64,000 nucleotides of DNA. It comes from Dimargaris cristalligena. Lineage: Eukaryota > Kickxellomycota > Dimargaritomycetes > Dimargaritales > Dimargaritaceae. The translations under genes and the position numbers were made by a program. The notes below the pieces were generated by a model, which saw only the letters and a list, made by a program, of their open reading frames with translations, did no database searches and had not been told where the DNA came from. The DNA lies in NCBI GenBank assembly GCA_027576995.1, contig JANBQC010000022.1, positions 1-64,000 of the forward strand, written 5' to 3'. Below, piece after piece: positions 1 to 11,202 of the stretch (position 1 is the stretch's first letter; the number at the start of each line of letters is the position of its first letter).

Positions 1-86
1 TTCTTTTGCCGATTTTTACCAGACGTTTATTACTGTTTAAACTTTCCTTTTCACTATTCTCCTGCTATTGCACAACAGTATATAGA

Positions 87-170
87 CCGAGAATAGCTCA
101 GTTGGTAGAGCGGGAGACTGTAGTTTACCATGATATCTCTAGGTCCCTGGTTCAAATCCGGGTTCTCGGA
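87..170 (+). tRNA. tRNA-Tyr (GTA anticodon) with an 11-nt intron
   Basis: The cloverleaf can be drawn directly. The acceptor stem pairs 87-93 with 163-169, followed by discriminator A170. The D-arm carries AGCTCAGTTGGTAGAGC, the anticodon stem pairs 113-117 with 136-140, and the T-arm carries GGTTCAAATCC. The anticodon GTA is at 120-122. A purine at 123 is followed by an intron at 124-134, the canonical position between nucleotides 37 and 38. Removing it leaves a 73-nt tRNA. No CCA is encoded, as expected for a eukaryotic nuclear gene. Introns in tRNA-Tyr are typical of fungi. A weak T-rich stretch follows at about 172-190. Confidence 0.95.
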
Positions 171-401
171 CTTTTATTTCGAATTTTTTATTAATATTCG
201 TTTCTTTAAGTTTTCCTGGCAATATTGACCAGCCCGAGGCCTAGTGGCTTTGGTCCCATCCTTTACCTTACTTCGCTTCTTTGACAAGCAACTGTTGTTT
301 ATTTACTTTCGACTTCTTATCTAGCTTGTTAGCGCCACCATACTCGTTGTCATTTCTTTTCGTGGGCGAGACAACTATCCTCTTCATTCTACCTCCACGC
401 C

Positions 402-3400
402 ATGTCCGCCCAGTTTGGGTCATTACGGCATTCCAGAGGCCTTAAGTAAGCTCAGTTATGACTCATTTCCATTAGAGTGCTGTTTTCTGGTCAGTTACTT
501 TGTTACTTTTTGTCTGCAACTTATATTTAAAGTGACTTCTACTATGCCCCTATTATATTCCCATAGAACCGTCATTATATTCGACGAGTTGTCTCGCGAA
601 TATGCCCCTATTTCCAGCGAACCCTCAGCATTACAGCTGCAGCATACTCCGACGGTTTTATCGAGAAGTGGTCCAAACCTTCAACAAGCACCCGTGGATC
701 CGGCCAGGATTTTGGATCAAAGGTAATTATCGCTCCATATACAATGTGTGGGGTCTTCATATTCACTTCGGAATTGCCTGATCCTCAATGTGCCATGCTC
801 TATACCCCATACTCTCATCGCATGGTATATGCTGTGCTCCATTGCGCTGCTATCGGTGCTAATGCCGGTATTTTTTGGCTGGCGTACTTTTGCGTGGTTT
901 AGGACTCTCGAGGATACCCAATCCCTCACCAACTGCTCGCCCTTGCGCGATTTACCTCGGATGACTGATCCATTAGAGGTTATTCACTCTATGATCTTGC
1001 ATCACTGCCCTACCGCTTGGCTGGGAACTCAATCTCCAGGCGATGAAACTATCGTAAATAAGCACCCACCTGCCCTTACTGCATCAAACTCGAGCTGTCG
1101 AAATCCCCCCGCATGCAGCGTGTGGCCGTTTCCGTACTACCCCGAGGGGCCAGCGGGGATCACACTTACGCGGCTCCTGGCCCAATTCAGTCACCGGATG
1201 AACGATACATGGTAGGCCCAACATTAAAATCAGTTTCCGCTTTTATATGGAATACGGCGCTGCCTGCCTTACTCCGCTTGATCTGACTGATTCATCGCAA
1301 ACAAGAGCATTGGCATTTAGCGTACATTTGATTATTTTTTGTGATATAATTAACAGCAAAACGACATACCTGTAATGATTGCCCCTAATAGTGTCGAGGC
1401 GCTTCGTCCGACCCTACGAACGCAGGGTGACACTGTTGATTGGCTCATCTCTATATCCGCTCGAAAAGATAGCCATCGTATGAATTCTTCCCGACAAATC
1501 TTCGATCGAATCCACCCCACACTTATTTCCATGGAAATAGGACAGCGGGGTGTATTTTATATGGCCCTAATCCAACAAAGGTAAACCCTACCCCCGCCAT
1601 AGGCATTTATTAATTGGGTTGATTGATTTGAAAAGCTATTCCTGACTTCCCTTTTGAAAATCGTATCGGGTGGATATGTCCTGCTGTTCAGCATGTCATT
1701 TTTGAATTCTTATTGCTACTGTCTAACATATACCCACACACACATATATATATATATATACAGGCTTAATCCCAGTGGCGAGTTCCACGATAATGAGCTA
1801 TACGCTAGTCCCGACTCCGATATCCTATACGCCGGCGAATTAATTGCCACTCTAAATCAAATCAAAGCATCGGGCGAGTATGAAGTAGGCGAATTCGACG
1901 GTTTAGTCCTGGCTGTTATGAAGGTAATCCTAAGTCTCTTTCTCCCAAAGTAGTTACGGCCATTTTTTCTAACTCCTGCACGCTGATTTGGGAAGGCAGT
2001 TTTTGGCTTTGATCTTGTTTGGGCTAGTCATGCCACCTGCACTCTACCCTCCGGACACTTACTAATGTATTGCCCTTGGTCCTAATATATACATGGGGGA
2101 TGTGGTTTTGATTAACCCTAGTTGACTTTTTTGCAGCCAGTCAATACACTTGGCCGTTTACTGTCCGAGTGTTTAGCGAAACCCTCGATTACTGAAACGG
2201 TCACTCGCATTATCAAAGAGCTGGGAATTGCTCAGTGTTATGCCCGTATTCCACCTCCGAAGAGGGTCCCTGAGCAAGACATTCCCAAGCAAACGCATGG
2301 TGCTCTACTATTGGTGGCCCTCAAACAGGCCATTGACACCAGCTTATCTCAGTCACCAACTCAGCACTCAACGCAGTCCATTGACAATATCGGGTCCTTC
2401 ATTATGACCCTTACTGAATTACAGTCCTCATCCACCCCTCATTCAGTAGCTCTCCCAGGGATACATCTCCCGAGTACCCTCCAGCTCTTTGTTTTGAATC
2501 ATCTTAATTCAACCAGCTACCATCAACATCCGGGCCAGTTCCAGGTGGCCTCGGCCCTTTTTAACCGCCTGATGGCCCGGGTGATTCTGGCCTGTGACCC
2601 AGGGGCACCGAACGGACTACTCCTGGCCGAATTGGCCAATCCACATATCCTGGTGGTCACCTCAGAGCTCTCTAGGATCGGTGCCGATCAGATGCTACTT
2701 GACCTTTGTGACATTTTTCAGTGGACGAAATCTCACGACCGAGAACAATTTTATCGCATGCACTTTGACCTACTTAAGCAAACGATACATGCCCTCACCT
2801 CAGTGGTTTTTCAGAGGTACTCTAGCTCAGGTAAGCTATATTGCCCGGTTGAGACGATGATCAGCCGTTTAGCCCACTGGAATAACAAACCCTTAAATGC
2901 TGCTAGATTACCCCCTAACATCAATATTATATTTCCTTGGCTGTATTGACAGGTCGCATTGCAGGTTACCTCGAGACTCTTTACAACAGGCTCCGGGAGG
3001 CGGATTGGGTGTACCCATCCATCATCGATGAGACACTTCACCATTTAGCGTCGGAGCTCGGACAGCCCCTCGAGTGGCCGGTTCTCGTACCCCGCCATCT
3101 TTACGAACTTTGTTGTGAGTCCGACCGGCACGATATGATTTGGGAGTTCGAATCCGAATCCGACGTCCGTACTGATGACAATGACAATGACAATGATGCA
3201 GACTCACATTCGGTAACAAGTTTACTTAGGGACGTGATCCGACTCATGAATCATAATCCCGCTGTTGCGGGGCGGATCCTACAGGCCCAGATGGCTTATT
3301 GGAAGGGTCAACGGGATACCATGTTGAATGCCCTACCAGCAGCTGTTCTGGCCGGAGTCAGCAGCACCGCCGAAGGTGCCTTGGAAGTCAGCCTTCGGCA

Positions 3401-4257
3401 TGTGTTTCGGCATTTAATATCGAGCTGCGACCCCGACCCGGAACCGTTTCTAGCGGGATTGCCAGCCTTCTTTCTAGACCCACTTCCACGGGTATATCGA
3501 CTTGCCTTGGCGTATCGTCGCTGCTTATTGGAAATACTGGAACTTGGGCTACAACCACGAAGATATGGCACACTTCCCGCGGACACTTGGCATCGGGCCA
3601 TTGTTCGGTATTTAAAGGTAAACTGGATGCCAATGACAACAGTCGGAGGTTTTCGGTATATGGTCACTGGAAATGAAAAGGGCCATATCATATTCAAATA
3701 GAAAGTCTCTAATTCGGAGCGCGAGGATGAATAGGTTACGAGCACTGTCTCCATCTAGTACAAAAGACTTGTATATGGGACATTCCAACTTTAGCAATAC
3801 TGACGCAGCTTTATCTAGATACCCACTCCCTTTCCACCTATTTTATCTCTCACCCGTTTAGAACCCGGAGCCTGGTTGTACAGCCCTTGATCCTTCAAAT
3901 GTCGTCTGCGGGCATTTATACGTGCTCGAGATAGTCCAAACGCTACAATTCCATTCGCGTGTCCAGCTGAAGAATGTACTCACAGGGAATGAGGTTGAGC
4001 AGAGGAGGGTTCTAGACGCCCGGCTCATTGTTGATCAGATGGATATTATCCTCATGGACACAATTGAACGGCTCTGTAACCACCTTTCGGCTGCTAGTCA
4101 GCCGCAATACGCCGGCCCTCTCATCACAAAATTAACCGAGGAACTGAACCTACTGGCGGACCGCCGCCGGCACCAAGTTTTATTCGACAAGGTATCCCTC
4201 TGGACTTCAGCCAATGATTCCTCACATTCAGAACCATCCCCGAAGCCAACTTCCTAA
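402..4257 (+). CDS. Unrecognised 870-aa protein, eight exons
   Basis: Exons 402-445, 567-722, 903-1211, 1392-1580, 1764-1923, 2137-2830, 2953-3617 and 3862-4257 all have GT-AG borders. Their phases agree throughout and together give 871 codons including the stop. I do not recognise the family. The protein looks soluble and mostly alpha-helical (many amphipathic Leu-rich stretches), with no signal peptide or membrane segment. An acidic Asp/Asn-rich loop (encoded near 3170-3200, from a GACAAT-like repeat) interrupts the helical region of exon 7. The C-terminal exon contains a long charged helix (VEQRRVLDARLIVDQMD). The look is of a helical scaffold or complex subunit, but that is inference. The start is the first ATG giving an open first exon; an upstream start is not excluded. 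The intron before exon 5 has a CA/TA dinucleotide tract next to its acceptor. Confidence 0.7.
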
Positions 4258-4491
4258 AAAATTGACTAGTATTTATTACAATAATCGGGAATTGGCATCA
4301 CATATTAAAAAAAGTGGCTGAATATCGGAGTTGATAAAGGAAGTATATAGTCAGTAGGCCCCATCATAAAGATCAGGGGGTGTAAAATATGGATAAGTTG
4401 GTATGGATATGAATATGAACATGTAAAGTAAGAAATATGTATCTATAGTAGGGGATATGCACACGATAGAGACGGGTCAGACTGGTCCAAT
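4258..4491. other. Convergent 3' intergenic region
   Basis: This short spacer separates the stop of the 870-aa gene (+) from the stop of the LIM gene (-). It is A/T-rich, with ATTAAA-like and TATGAATATGAA stretches suitable for opposed polyadenylation. No ORF or RNA gene is seen. Confidence 0.5.
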
Positions 4492-5915
4492 TCAGCGGGC
4501 GGACCCTTCGGTAGTCAGAAAGGCAGCCCCACCGGCAAAGCCATACCCTTTAGGTCCAAAGAGACGGGCATAACACCGTTTGCAGTAGGGTAAGTTGTCG
4601 TTCTCGGTAAGGTTGGAGGCCGAGAGGGTTCCCTTGCACTCGGTGCATTTAAAGCAAGAGCGGTGGTATTTTTTGCCCACGCCGTTAATCTGGGTAGTAG
4701 TAAATCAGTCGAATGGTGAATGTGAATGATGAATTAGTTAAAAAGAGTTATGGAGCTGGACAATAGGATATATCGGCCCATTATCTCCCCGCGTTGCTTA
4801 TCAAATGATACATCGATTACTCAACTCCGGCCGTCTATAAGATACTAAAGTAAGAACTCCTGCCCAGAGAATCAAATGAGATGTAGATAAATCCCTTGAA
4901 AAAAAATTGGGTTAGTGGCATGGCGGACAACCATAATAACAAACTTACTGATTCGGCCGCGTAGACCACCTTGTGACATTTAGCACATTGGTCGCTATTG
5001 ATATTCAAGTTAAGTTTCCGTGGCACATAGGACGACCCAGAGGTCCAGCCTCCGGGGGTGATGCCGCCACTCCCCACAAGAGAGATGCTTTTAGTTGCCC
5101 CGATCTCCGTCGAAGATTTCGGTGGTTGCGGAGCAGTGGCCGCAGTGGGGAAGCGCGGTGCCGCGGGGGAACGGGCCGGGGCTTGGTCTTCCGACTCGGG
5201 TTCACTGGTGGTAGGGGTCCACGGTGGTCGATCGGGCGAAGGAGCGGTTGCGGGGTCAGTCGGGGTGGTTTCCACTGGGGTCAGGGGCCCAACGGGTTTG
5301 GACTGGTGGTAGCCCCAGGACGAGAAGGTTGAACTGGTCGGGGTATTCAATTCACGAGAAGGCGTGGGGGGAATGGACGGGGACCGCCGGGCGTCAACGT
5401 ATAGCTGGGGGTTGGACGCCCCCAGGGCCCGCGAGTTAGAGCGGGATCGGATTTCGGAGGCGATGCGTGTGTCGCTGGGGACGGGACTGGCGGGGGCAGT
5501 GCCGCCCACTAGATTATAGCCCCGGGGGCCAAACAATTTATGGTGGCAGAGTTTGCAGTAGGCCTCACCGTCGCTGTCCAGCAATCGATTGGCGTCTAAT
5601 CGAACGTTGCACTGGGCGCAGGTCAGACAGGCCCGATGCCAAGGCCCGTTGGGACCAATGACCTGGTTAAGGTGGTTGGGAAAAGAAGGGACATGTCAAT
5701 TATCGGGAACTATGAGTCAGGTGGGCTGGTTGGGGAGTGCAGGGTGGGGCCAGTCGACAGCCCTATTTACCTCAAGGGTAGCCATGTAGGTTTAGTGAGG
5801 CTGACTGGGGACAGCGAAGGTAGGAGGGGGCTCAAGGGCCTGGTCGACTTACCTGCTCGGCCACGAAGACTGATTTACCGCACCGGGGGCATTTGGGCGC
5901 AGCTGCAAAACGCAT
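4492..5915 (-). CDS. Two-LIM-domain protein (CRP/CSRP-like)
   Basis: There are three exons on the minus strand: 5915-5853, 5662-4949 and 4689-4492. The protein starts MRFAAAPKCPRCGKSVF, beginning the first LIM domain. That domain runs through WHRACLTCAQC to YCKLCHHKLFGPRGYN. A long Pro/Ser/Thr-rich linker of about 150 residues follows. The second LIM domain runs from QCAKCHKVVYAAES through YHRSCFKCTEC to YCKRCYARLFGPKGYGFAGG. Both have the Cys/His spacing of double zinc fingers, and the GPKGYG(F/Y)xGG ending is diagnostic of cysteine-rich proteins. LIM domains are protein-protein adaptors, often at the actin cytoskeleton or in the nucleus. The intron positions inside both LIM domains are similar, which fits an old domain duplication. 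The linker is unusually long compared with animal CRPs. The gene is divergent from cyclin L. Confidence 0.9.
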
Positions 5916-6566
5916 GGCGGGCTAGTGGTTTAAGAAGAGGAGGCAGGAAGTTCGACGAAACCGCGGGGGCGATACAAGACAATACGAAACGATATGGTAC
6001 GATACGGTTAGGGCAAAGTGCGGGGATTCGGGGGCGGGGGAAGCGAAGTATTAAGGAACAAAGCAAAAGCCGGGGGGAGTGAGAAGAGAACAGTGGAGTG
6101 CAGGAGGGTGTTTCGAAGGGCAAAGTAATAGCAGCGTACCTAAATGGGCCGGAGCGCCGTCGCTGAAGGGCCAAAGATAACCACACAACGTATGCCCCTA
6201 TTTCATTGTCCTTGCTCGGCTTAACGTAAGCCGCTGCCGATGCTGACTATTGAAAATGAAACCACAGTGATAAATGCCGGGCCTTGGTTCCACTGTAGAG
6301 TGATGGGCCATTTGTCACGTGACTATTCCATTGAGTCTCTCCATCCGGGGTGATGTTGGAGAGCATACAGTCACACCAACTCTTCCCCCTCCTACATTCC
6401 AAAAGATGTATACAAGCCACCACACCAATAATAGCCCATAGGTAACCAACCACCACCAAATCACTCACTAACTTACATTGGTGAAACGGGCCCCGCATCC
6501 TAATTCCACATGCGCCTCTTATTATATTCCAAACATACCTTTTATATTTGTACTGTATATTCACGC
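5916..6566. promoter_or_regulatory. Divergent promoter region of the LIM gene and cyclin L
   Basis: This 650-bp region lies between the LIM start (-) and the cyclin L start (+). It contains the perfect 10-bp palindrome GTCACGTGAC at 6314-6323 and several CCAAT-type pentamers. There is a possible 5'-UTR splice donor for the LIM transcript near 6137-6142. The minus ORF at 5875-6186 is pyrimidine-rich leader sequence and not a credible gene. Confidence 0.5.
6314..6323. promoter_or_regulatory. E-box palindrome GTCACGTGAC
   Basis: A perfect 10-bp palindrome centred on CACGTG, in the divergent promoter about 245 bp from the cyclin L start and 400 bp from the LIM start. It matches the RTCACRTG core bound by Cbf1/USF-type bHLH factors in fungi. 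Function here is inferred; the same octamer recurs in other promoters of the window. Confidence 0.55.
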
Positions 6567-7742
6567 ATGGCTCCCCGACTATCGCTGGCCAATCCGCTAG
6601 TAACCGCCGACCAGCTCGAAACCACCCCGTCAGGGCGGGATGGGGTGGACCCGGCTCTCGAACAGCAACTACGCTGCACCGGCTGCGACCTCATTCAAGC
6701 CGCTGGCATTCTCCTGGGCCTGTAAGTCAGCACTTCCCTCACCGGCATTGGCCAAAGATCTCCCCAGCTCTGTCATTCTAAGTATGTAATGGATTCCCCG
6801 GTATTTGCCTAATCCCGCCCACTGCGTTTGCCTATCGTTGGTTTTTGACGTAGACCCCAGGTAGCAATGGCCACTGCGCAGGTCCTAGTTCAGCGGTTTT
6901 ACTACGTGTCGTCCTTCACCAAGTTCGCATTGCGGGTAAGTCCCTCCCACACCCTCCAACAGTATCCCTGCGATCCAGGTCCGCGCCATAACGGTGTGGA
7001 CATGGTTTACCATGCTACATGGCCACCTGCCCTAGCCTACACCCAGGTACGAGTCCTGTAGTTTAAAGCGGCCCGTATTACTCAGTATTCGGCAAACTAA
7101 CTTTAGGAAATATGGACTCCTCCTCCTTTCATTATTCTCTAACGTCGACCCTATATAGGACACCATCATGGGTGCGCTTTTCCTGGCCTGTAAAATCGAG
7201 GAATCGCCCCGAAAAGTCAAGGACATTATCAATGTATTTGATTATGTTATTAAAAAGAAACAGGATTTACCCATTATCCCACTTGAGAGTTTCAGTCCAG
7301 TAAGTTACCCGAGGTCCACCCGATTATTCGGGTCGATATACTCCATTGCATTGTAGAACGATGTATGCCCCCTATTCCCGCTTTCCAGGGCTAGCATGTC
7401 CATGAACCTTTAGAGACACGAGGATCGTCGTGCAACCCTAGCTGCGATTAACCTTCTAATTAATCTTGACCTTGACCTTATGCTCTGCATCCTTCCTTAC
7501 TGACCTTTACCTAAAGCTCTTTTACGATATGAAAAACGGGCTAACGGTCGCTGAGCTTCAGATCCTTAAGCGACTGGCCTTCAACGTACAAGTCCAGTTG
7601 CCTTACGCCCTATTAGTTAATTATTTACAATGCCTTGGCCTTACCCAACACCCCCGGATCCCTCAAATGTCCTGGAACTATCTCAATGATGGGTGAGTAC
7701 CCAGCCTCTTTCATGGCGTATGCCTCTAATTGATTGCGGATC

Positions 7743-7811
<69 letters not shown>

Positions 7812-8234
7812 CGCTACTCGACATTTCCCATATATCCACCATAACCTTAATTCACCCGCTATATTATCCATTAACGACCTTATATATATATACTGTTATA
7901 TTACTATGTGGATGTTGCCGCTTCCCCGATTAGGCTCCGTACCAATATTTATGTCAGTTACCAACCACCCATAATTGCCTGTGCGGCGCTCTTTCTAGCG
8001 GCCCGCCAGTGTCAGGTTAAACTCCCGGACCAGCCCCCTTGGTGGACGGTGTTCGACTCCGATCTTCGGGACCTAGTCAATATTGCCGGACACATTCTTT
8101 CGCTATACCATACCCAGCCCCCACCGGATATTCCATTAACGCTACCAGAATTGGAAGAATACCAAAGGTCGTCGAAAGCCCCTTTGGATCTGAGTGTATC
8201 AACTAGTCCGCCCATTGTTCCATCACCCATCTAG
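6567..8234 (+). CDS. Cyclin L-like cyclin (transcription/splicing cyclin)
   Basis: Exons 6567-6721, 6854-6935, 7159-7299, 7517-7692 and 7934-8234 give 284 residues. The first cyclin box holds the cyclin L hallmarks AGILLGLPQVAMATAQVLVQRFYY, here split at the exon 1/2 junction, and LACKIEESPRKVKDIINVFDYV. The second fold includes MSWNYLNDGLRTNIYVSYQP and IIACAALFLAARQ. Cyclin L pairs with CDK11- or CDK12-type kinases to regulate RNA polymerase II transcription and splicing in the nucleus. The protein stops about 60 residues after the second box and lacks the RS-rich tail of animal cyclin L, as in the shorter S. pombe Pch1 type. Intron 4 carries a 63-nt CT microsatellite. A longer exon 2, running through the first intron donor, was considered and rejected because it breaks family spacing. 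Confidence 0.88.
7746..7808 (+). repeat. (TC)n microsatellite in cyclin L intron 4
   Basis: An uninterrupted 63-nt TC/CT dinucleotide run lies inside the fourth intron (7693-7933), pyrimidine on the sense strand. It is about 125 nt upstream of the 3' splice site. Such tracts bind polypyrimidine-tract proteins and are prone to slippage. Confidence 0.98.
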
Positions 8235-8720
8235 TTTCTGAAGGGGGTATTCCGATATAAACGGCACTATACGACAACTGGCTCGCCCTCAGTCACCTAG
8301 GAGCGAAGTCATATTATGGCTGTGAAATGAAGGTGTCCCCTTTTTGGGTTTAATCAGGGTTATCCGAACTCCAGAAAATCCACCACACTAACAACCCCAC
8401 CCCTCAGTGAGATTCTCAAGGCCCATCCACCAGGGGCTATTTAGACCATTAGAATGCACAGTAAATAATGTATTTGGTTTAAAAATAAAATACTACTAAA
8501 CAGGACGGGCACAGAAGAAAGGGAAGGTGGGAGGAAGAGGGGTGTACAGCGACATATAAATGTCAATAAAACGAACACGGACTCACTAAGAGCTAAAAGG
8601 GAAAGACACCAACAGCCTAACCGAGGTTTTTATAAAAAAATAAAATAAACTATAAAAAGCAAGCAAGGCCTATGAGGGGATTCAGGGGTGAAGCGGAGTT
8701 GAGAGAAATCGCGCCCATAT
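8235..8720. other. Convergent 3' intergenic region
   Basis: This spacer lies between the stops of cyclin L (+) and the BAR-SH3 gene (-). The A-rich stretch at about 8470-8500 and the A/T-rich stretch at about 8625-8660 are plausible 3'-end signals in either direction. No gene is seen. Confidence 0.5.
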
Positions 8721-11202
8721 CTAATGGCAGTGAAAGCAGTTGTTACAATAATTCTTACGGAATACGTTGGGAGAGTAGTCGTCGCATCCACAAGTCGAAC
8801 AAGCTGCATCCGCTGATGCGGACGGTCCCCCGCCTGTGGGTCGATTGACCGCGGCGGCGACTCTGGTTGCCTTTACCATACCAGCAGAGGAAGCAGGCAC
8901 CGCAGCGGCCAATACCGATGCTGGTGGGGGCGGGGGAGGGGCTCGATGGTGACCTGCTGCCGAGATGGCCGTCTGAGGCACTACATTAGCCCGCGAAGCG
9001 GCGGCGGCGGCAGCAGCGGCTACGGGTGAAGATCGGGTAAATTGGGGCACAGAGGGTACGACTGGGCTAGCGTAACTGGCGGTGGACACAACACTAGGTG
9101 ACGCTGTATCGTAAAACAAAGACGAGGTGGACGGGGAAGGTTGGGCAAACGATGGGGCCCGGGATGGTAGTGCCGGTCGGACCTCGGGCTCCTCATCCAC
9201 ATAGGGAGGGAGTTCTTCTTCGGCACACTCCTCGGTGTAATTCACCGGGAACAGCCCCTTGGTAACCCGGCCGGTGCGCGGATCAGTCATTTCGCCCATC
9301 CACCAACCTTCGTCCGGGAGCTCCTCCACGATGGCGATAAGGTCCCCTTCTTGGAAAGCCAATTCATCAGTCGCCCCGCTGTCGAATTCGTAAACGGCCT
9401 TATGGTACTTCGGGCGTGGTGGGGCGGCTCGTGGTGGGGGCGGGGGACGGGCCGGCTCCCGAACTGGCTCCTTTTCACGGGGCTGGCTAGGTGGTGCAGG
9501 CCGGTCGAAGGGGTCCGTCTCATGGCCCGAAGCCGTCGAATACACGCTTGGTCGCCGGTTGCTTGAACCAGCCCGGCTGCGGGAGCGGGAACCGGTGGTA
9601 CGGAAACTACGGGCGTCATCCTCATAGTCATCGTCTAATCGACTCGGAGCCTGGCTGTAGGTATCGGACCGGTCATCGTCCTGAACATCGGGGTCGTAGG
9701 GTCGTCTGGCGGGCCGCTGACTAGGGGAACGTTCGGAGCCCGGTTGGCGGTAGGTCGAAGTACGTCGAATGGATCCACCCACTTCGCTGTAGGGACTGTG
9801 GTTCCGACGGCGTTCGGGTACTTCGATGTTGAAACGCTCGCGGGCGCTCTTACGTTTCATTTGGGTGCTACTTTCCATCCACTCAGCGATTTCCTCGAGG
9901 GTGGCGACTGCTTTACGGTGGTAGGCCAGTTCAGACTGGAAGAAGGAGCTGAGGTCCTCCAGATACATGTCCTCATCGTCCTCCAACTGAATCATGCGGT
10001 TGAGGACGTCGTCGTAGGTATCTTCGTATTTAATTTGGGCCGCCAGGGCCTCCTCTTCCAGTTCGGGTTTTTCCTTTTTGCTACTGCGTACGCGAGTGGC
10101 CTTGGAATCATAGTCTAGTCGACGTGACTTGATTTTCTTCTTCAGGTGGTGGTATTCATCCAGCTGCCGCTTAAGCTCGTTGATATTGCGTGCAAAGGGG
10201 TCTTTGATTTCATGGATCTAAGGGGTTGTCGATAATAGCCATGGTATTAATATGGGAATATTCGGCGATAGAGAATATATACATGGGGAGGGGAATAAGA
10301 ACCGGCCAGCTCTAGAGAATCCGACATTGAGGTGTGCCCGCGGGTGGAGGAATCCAACCAAAATAAAACGAGGTAGGGGTGAGCGAATTCCACATAAAAA
10401 GGCCCTGCGCGGGCCTATAGAAATACTTACAAATTCTTCGAGGGACCGCGCAATTTTTTCCTGGCACTCGCCCATTTTCACCATAGACTGCCCCAGGAGT
10501 GATCGGTCGCCGAGGGAGTTACCGAAAGACACCATACTAGCGCCGAGGTTCTCGATGGGGGTGAGTTTGGTCTTGGAACCCTCGGTACTGCCCTTCTTTT
10601 TCTCTGTAGAGGCGAAAGGAGGGGACGGCAGATGTACATCATTAGGTTCTTTGTAATTTTAGTGGCCTAGGGTAGCCAATTTACTACCATTGACTAATCA
10701 AAAACTTCCAATATTCGCAGGCATAATGGCCAGGTGCGGGGAGGTGGTGGTTCACGGGGTAACTAATCAATCAACCTACCCGTTTGGGCGATGTACAGGA
10801 TGACGGCCGACTCGAGCCCTTCGATGGCGCCTTTTTTGGCATCAGTGACTTCCTGAAGCGCGGTGAACTCGTCCGACTCCTTGGTCTTTTCATTCATACC
10901 CATCTTCTCACCCGTCCACTGAGGGTTAGGGCGACATTGGATTGGTGGGATATAAACAGGGGGTGGCAAAAAGAATGGTCAATCAGGANNNNNNNNNNCC
11001 CCCACGATCCCGAAAGACAAACAAATATAGATATACATATTCAGATGAACGTAATGACTGGTTGTGGTGGGAAGCCATCGTCAGCGCCTATTGTAAATGT
11101 GACGGCTAGTTTTATTGAGATAATGGGCATGGGGGGGTTGTGGACTGGCCTAATAGCCTGGGCAAATGGTACACTTACTTGTTTAAGTTTCATCATATTC
11201 AT
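8721..11202 (-). CDS. BAR-domain and SH3-domain protein with a C-terminal Cys/His tail
   Basis: Four exons (11202-11179, 10918-10780, 10603-10431, 10217-8721) encode 610 residues. The N-terminal ~225 residues resemble a BAR domain: MKLKQWTGEKMG at the start, a basic segment LKKKIKSRRLDYDSKATRVR, then a long charged helix. A Ser/Arg/Asp-rich disordered linker follows. A canonical SH3 domain sits at about 385-441, with ALYDF-like AVYEFDSG, EGWWMGE and GLFPVNY. A Pro/Ala-rich region comes next. The end has clustered Cys and His residues (CSTCGCDDYSPNVF...CNNCFHCH). BAR-SH3 proteins bend membranes and recruit endocytic/actin factors by binding Pro-rich ligands. A 10-N gap lies in intron 1, so its length is unknown. 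The Cys/His tail has a look I associate with fungal BAR-SH3 proteins and could bind zinc. Confidence 0.88.
10989..10998. other. Assembly gap (10 N)
   Basis: Ten N bases lie in the first intron of the BAR-SH3 gene. The uniform length of 10 also occurs at 23196-23205 and suggests a placeholder of unknown true size. It does not interrupt any proposed exon. Confidence 0.99.

Noticed and set aside
3000..3700. Treating exon 7 of the 870-aa gene as a separate gene
   Set aside because: Its acceptor and donor phases match the neighbouring exons exactly, so one spliced gene is simpler.
402..4257. Resemblance of the 870-aa protein to NELF-B/COBRA1
   Set aside because: Short similar strings (LTNC..PL near the N-terminus, FFL...P in exon 7) occur but in an order that does not fit the family, so they are probably chance.
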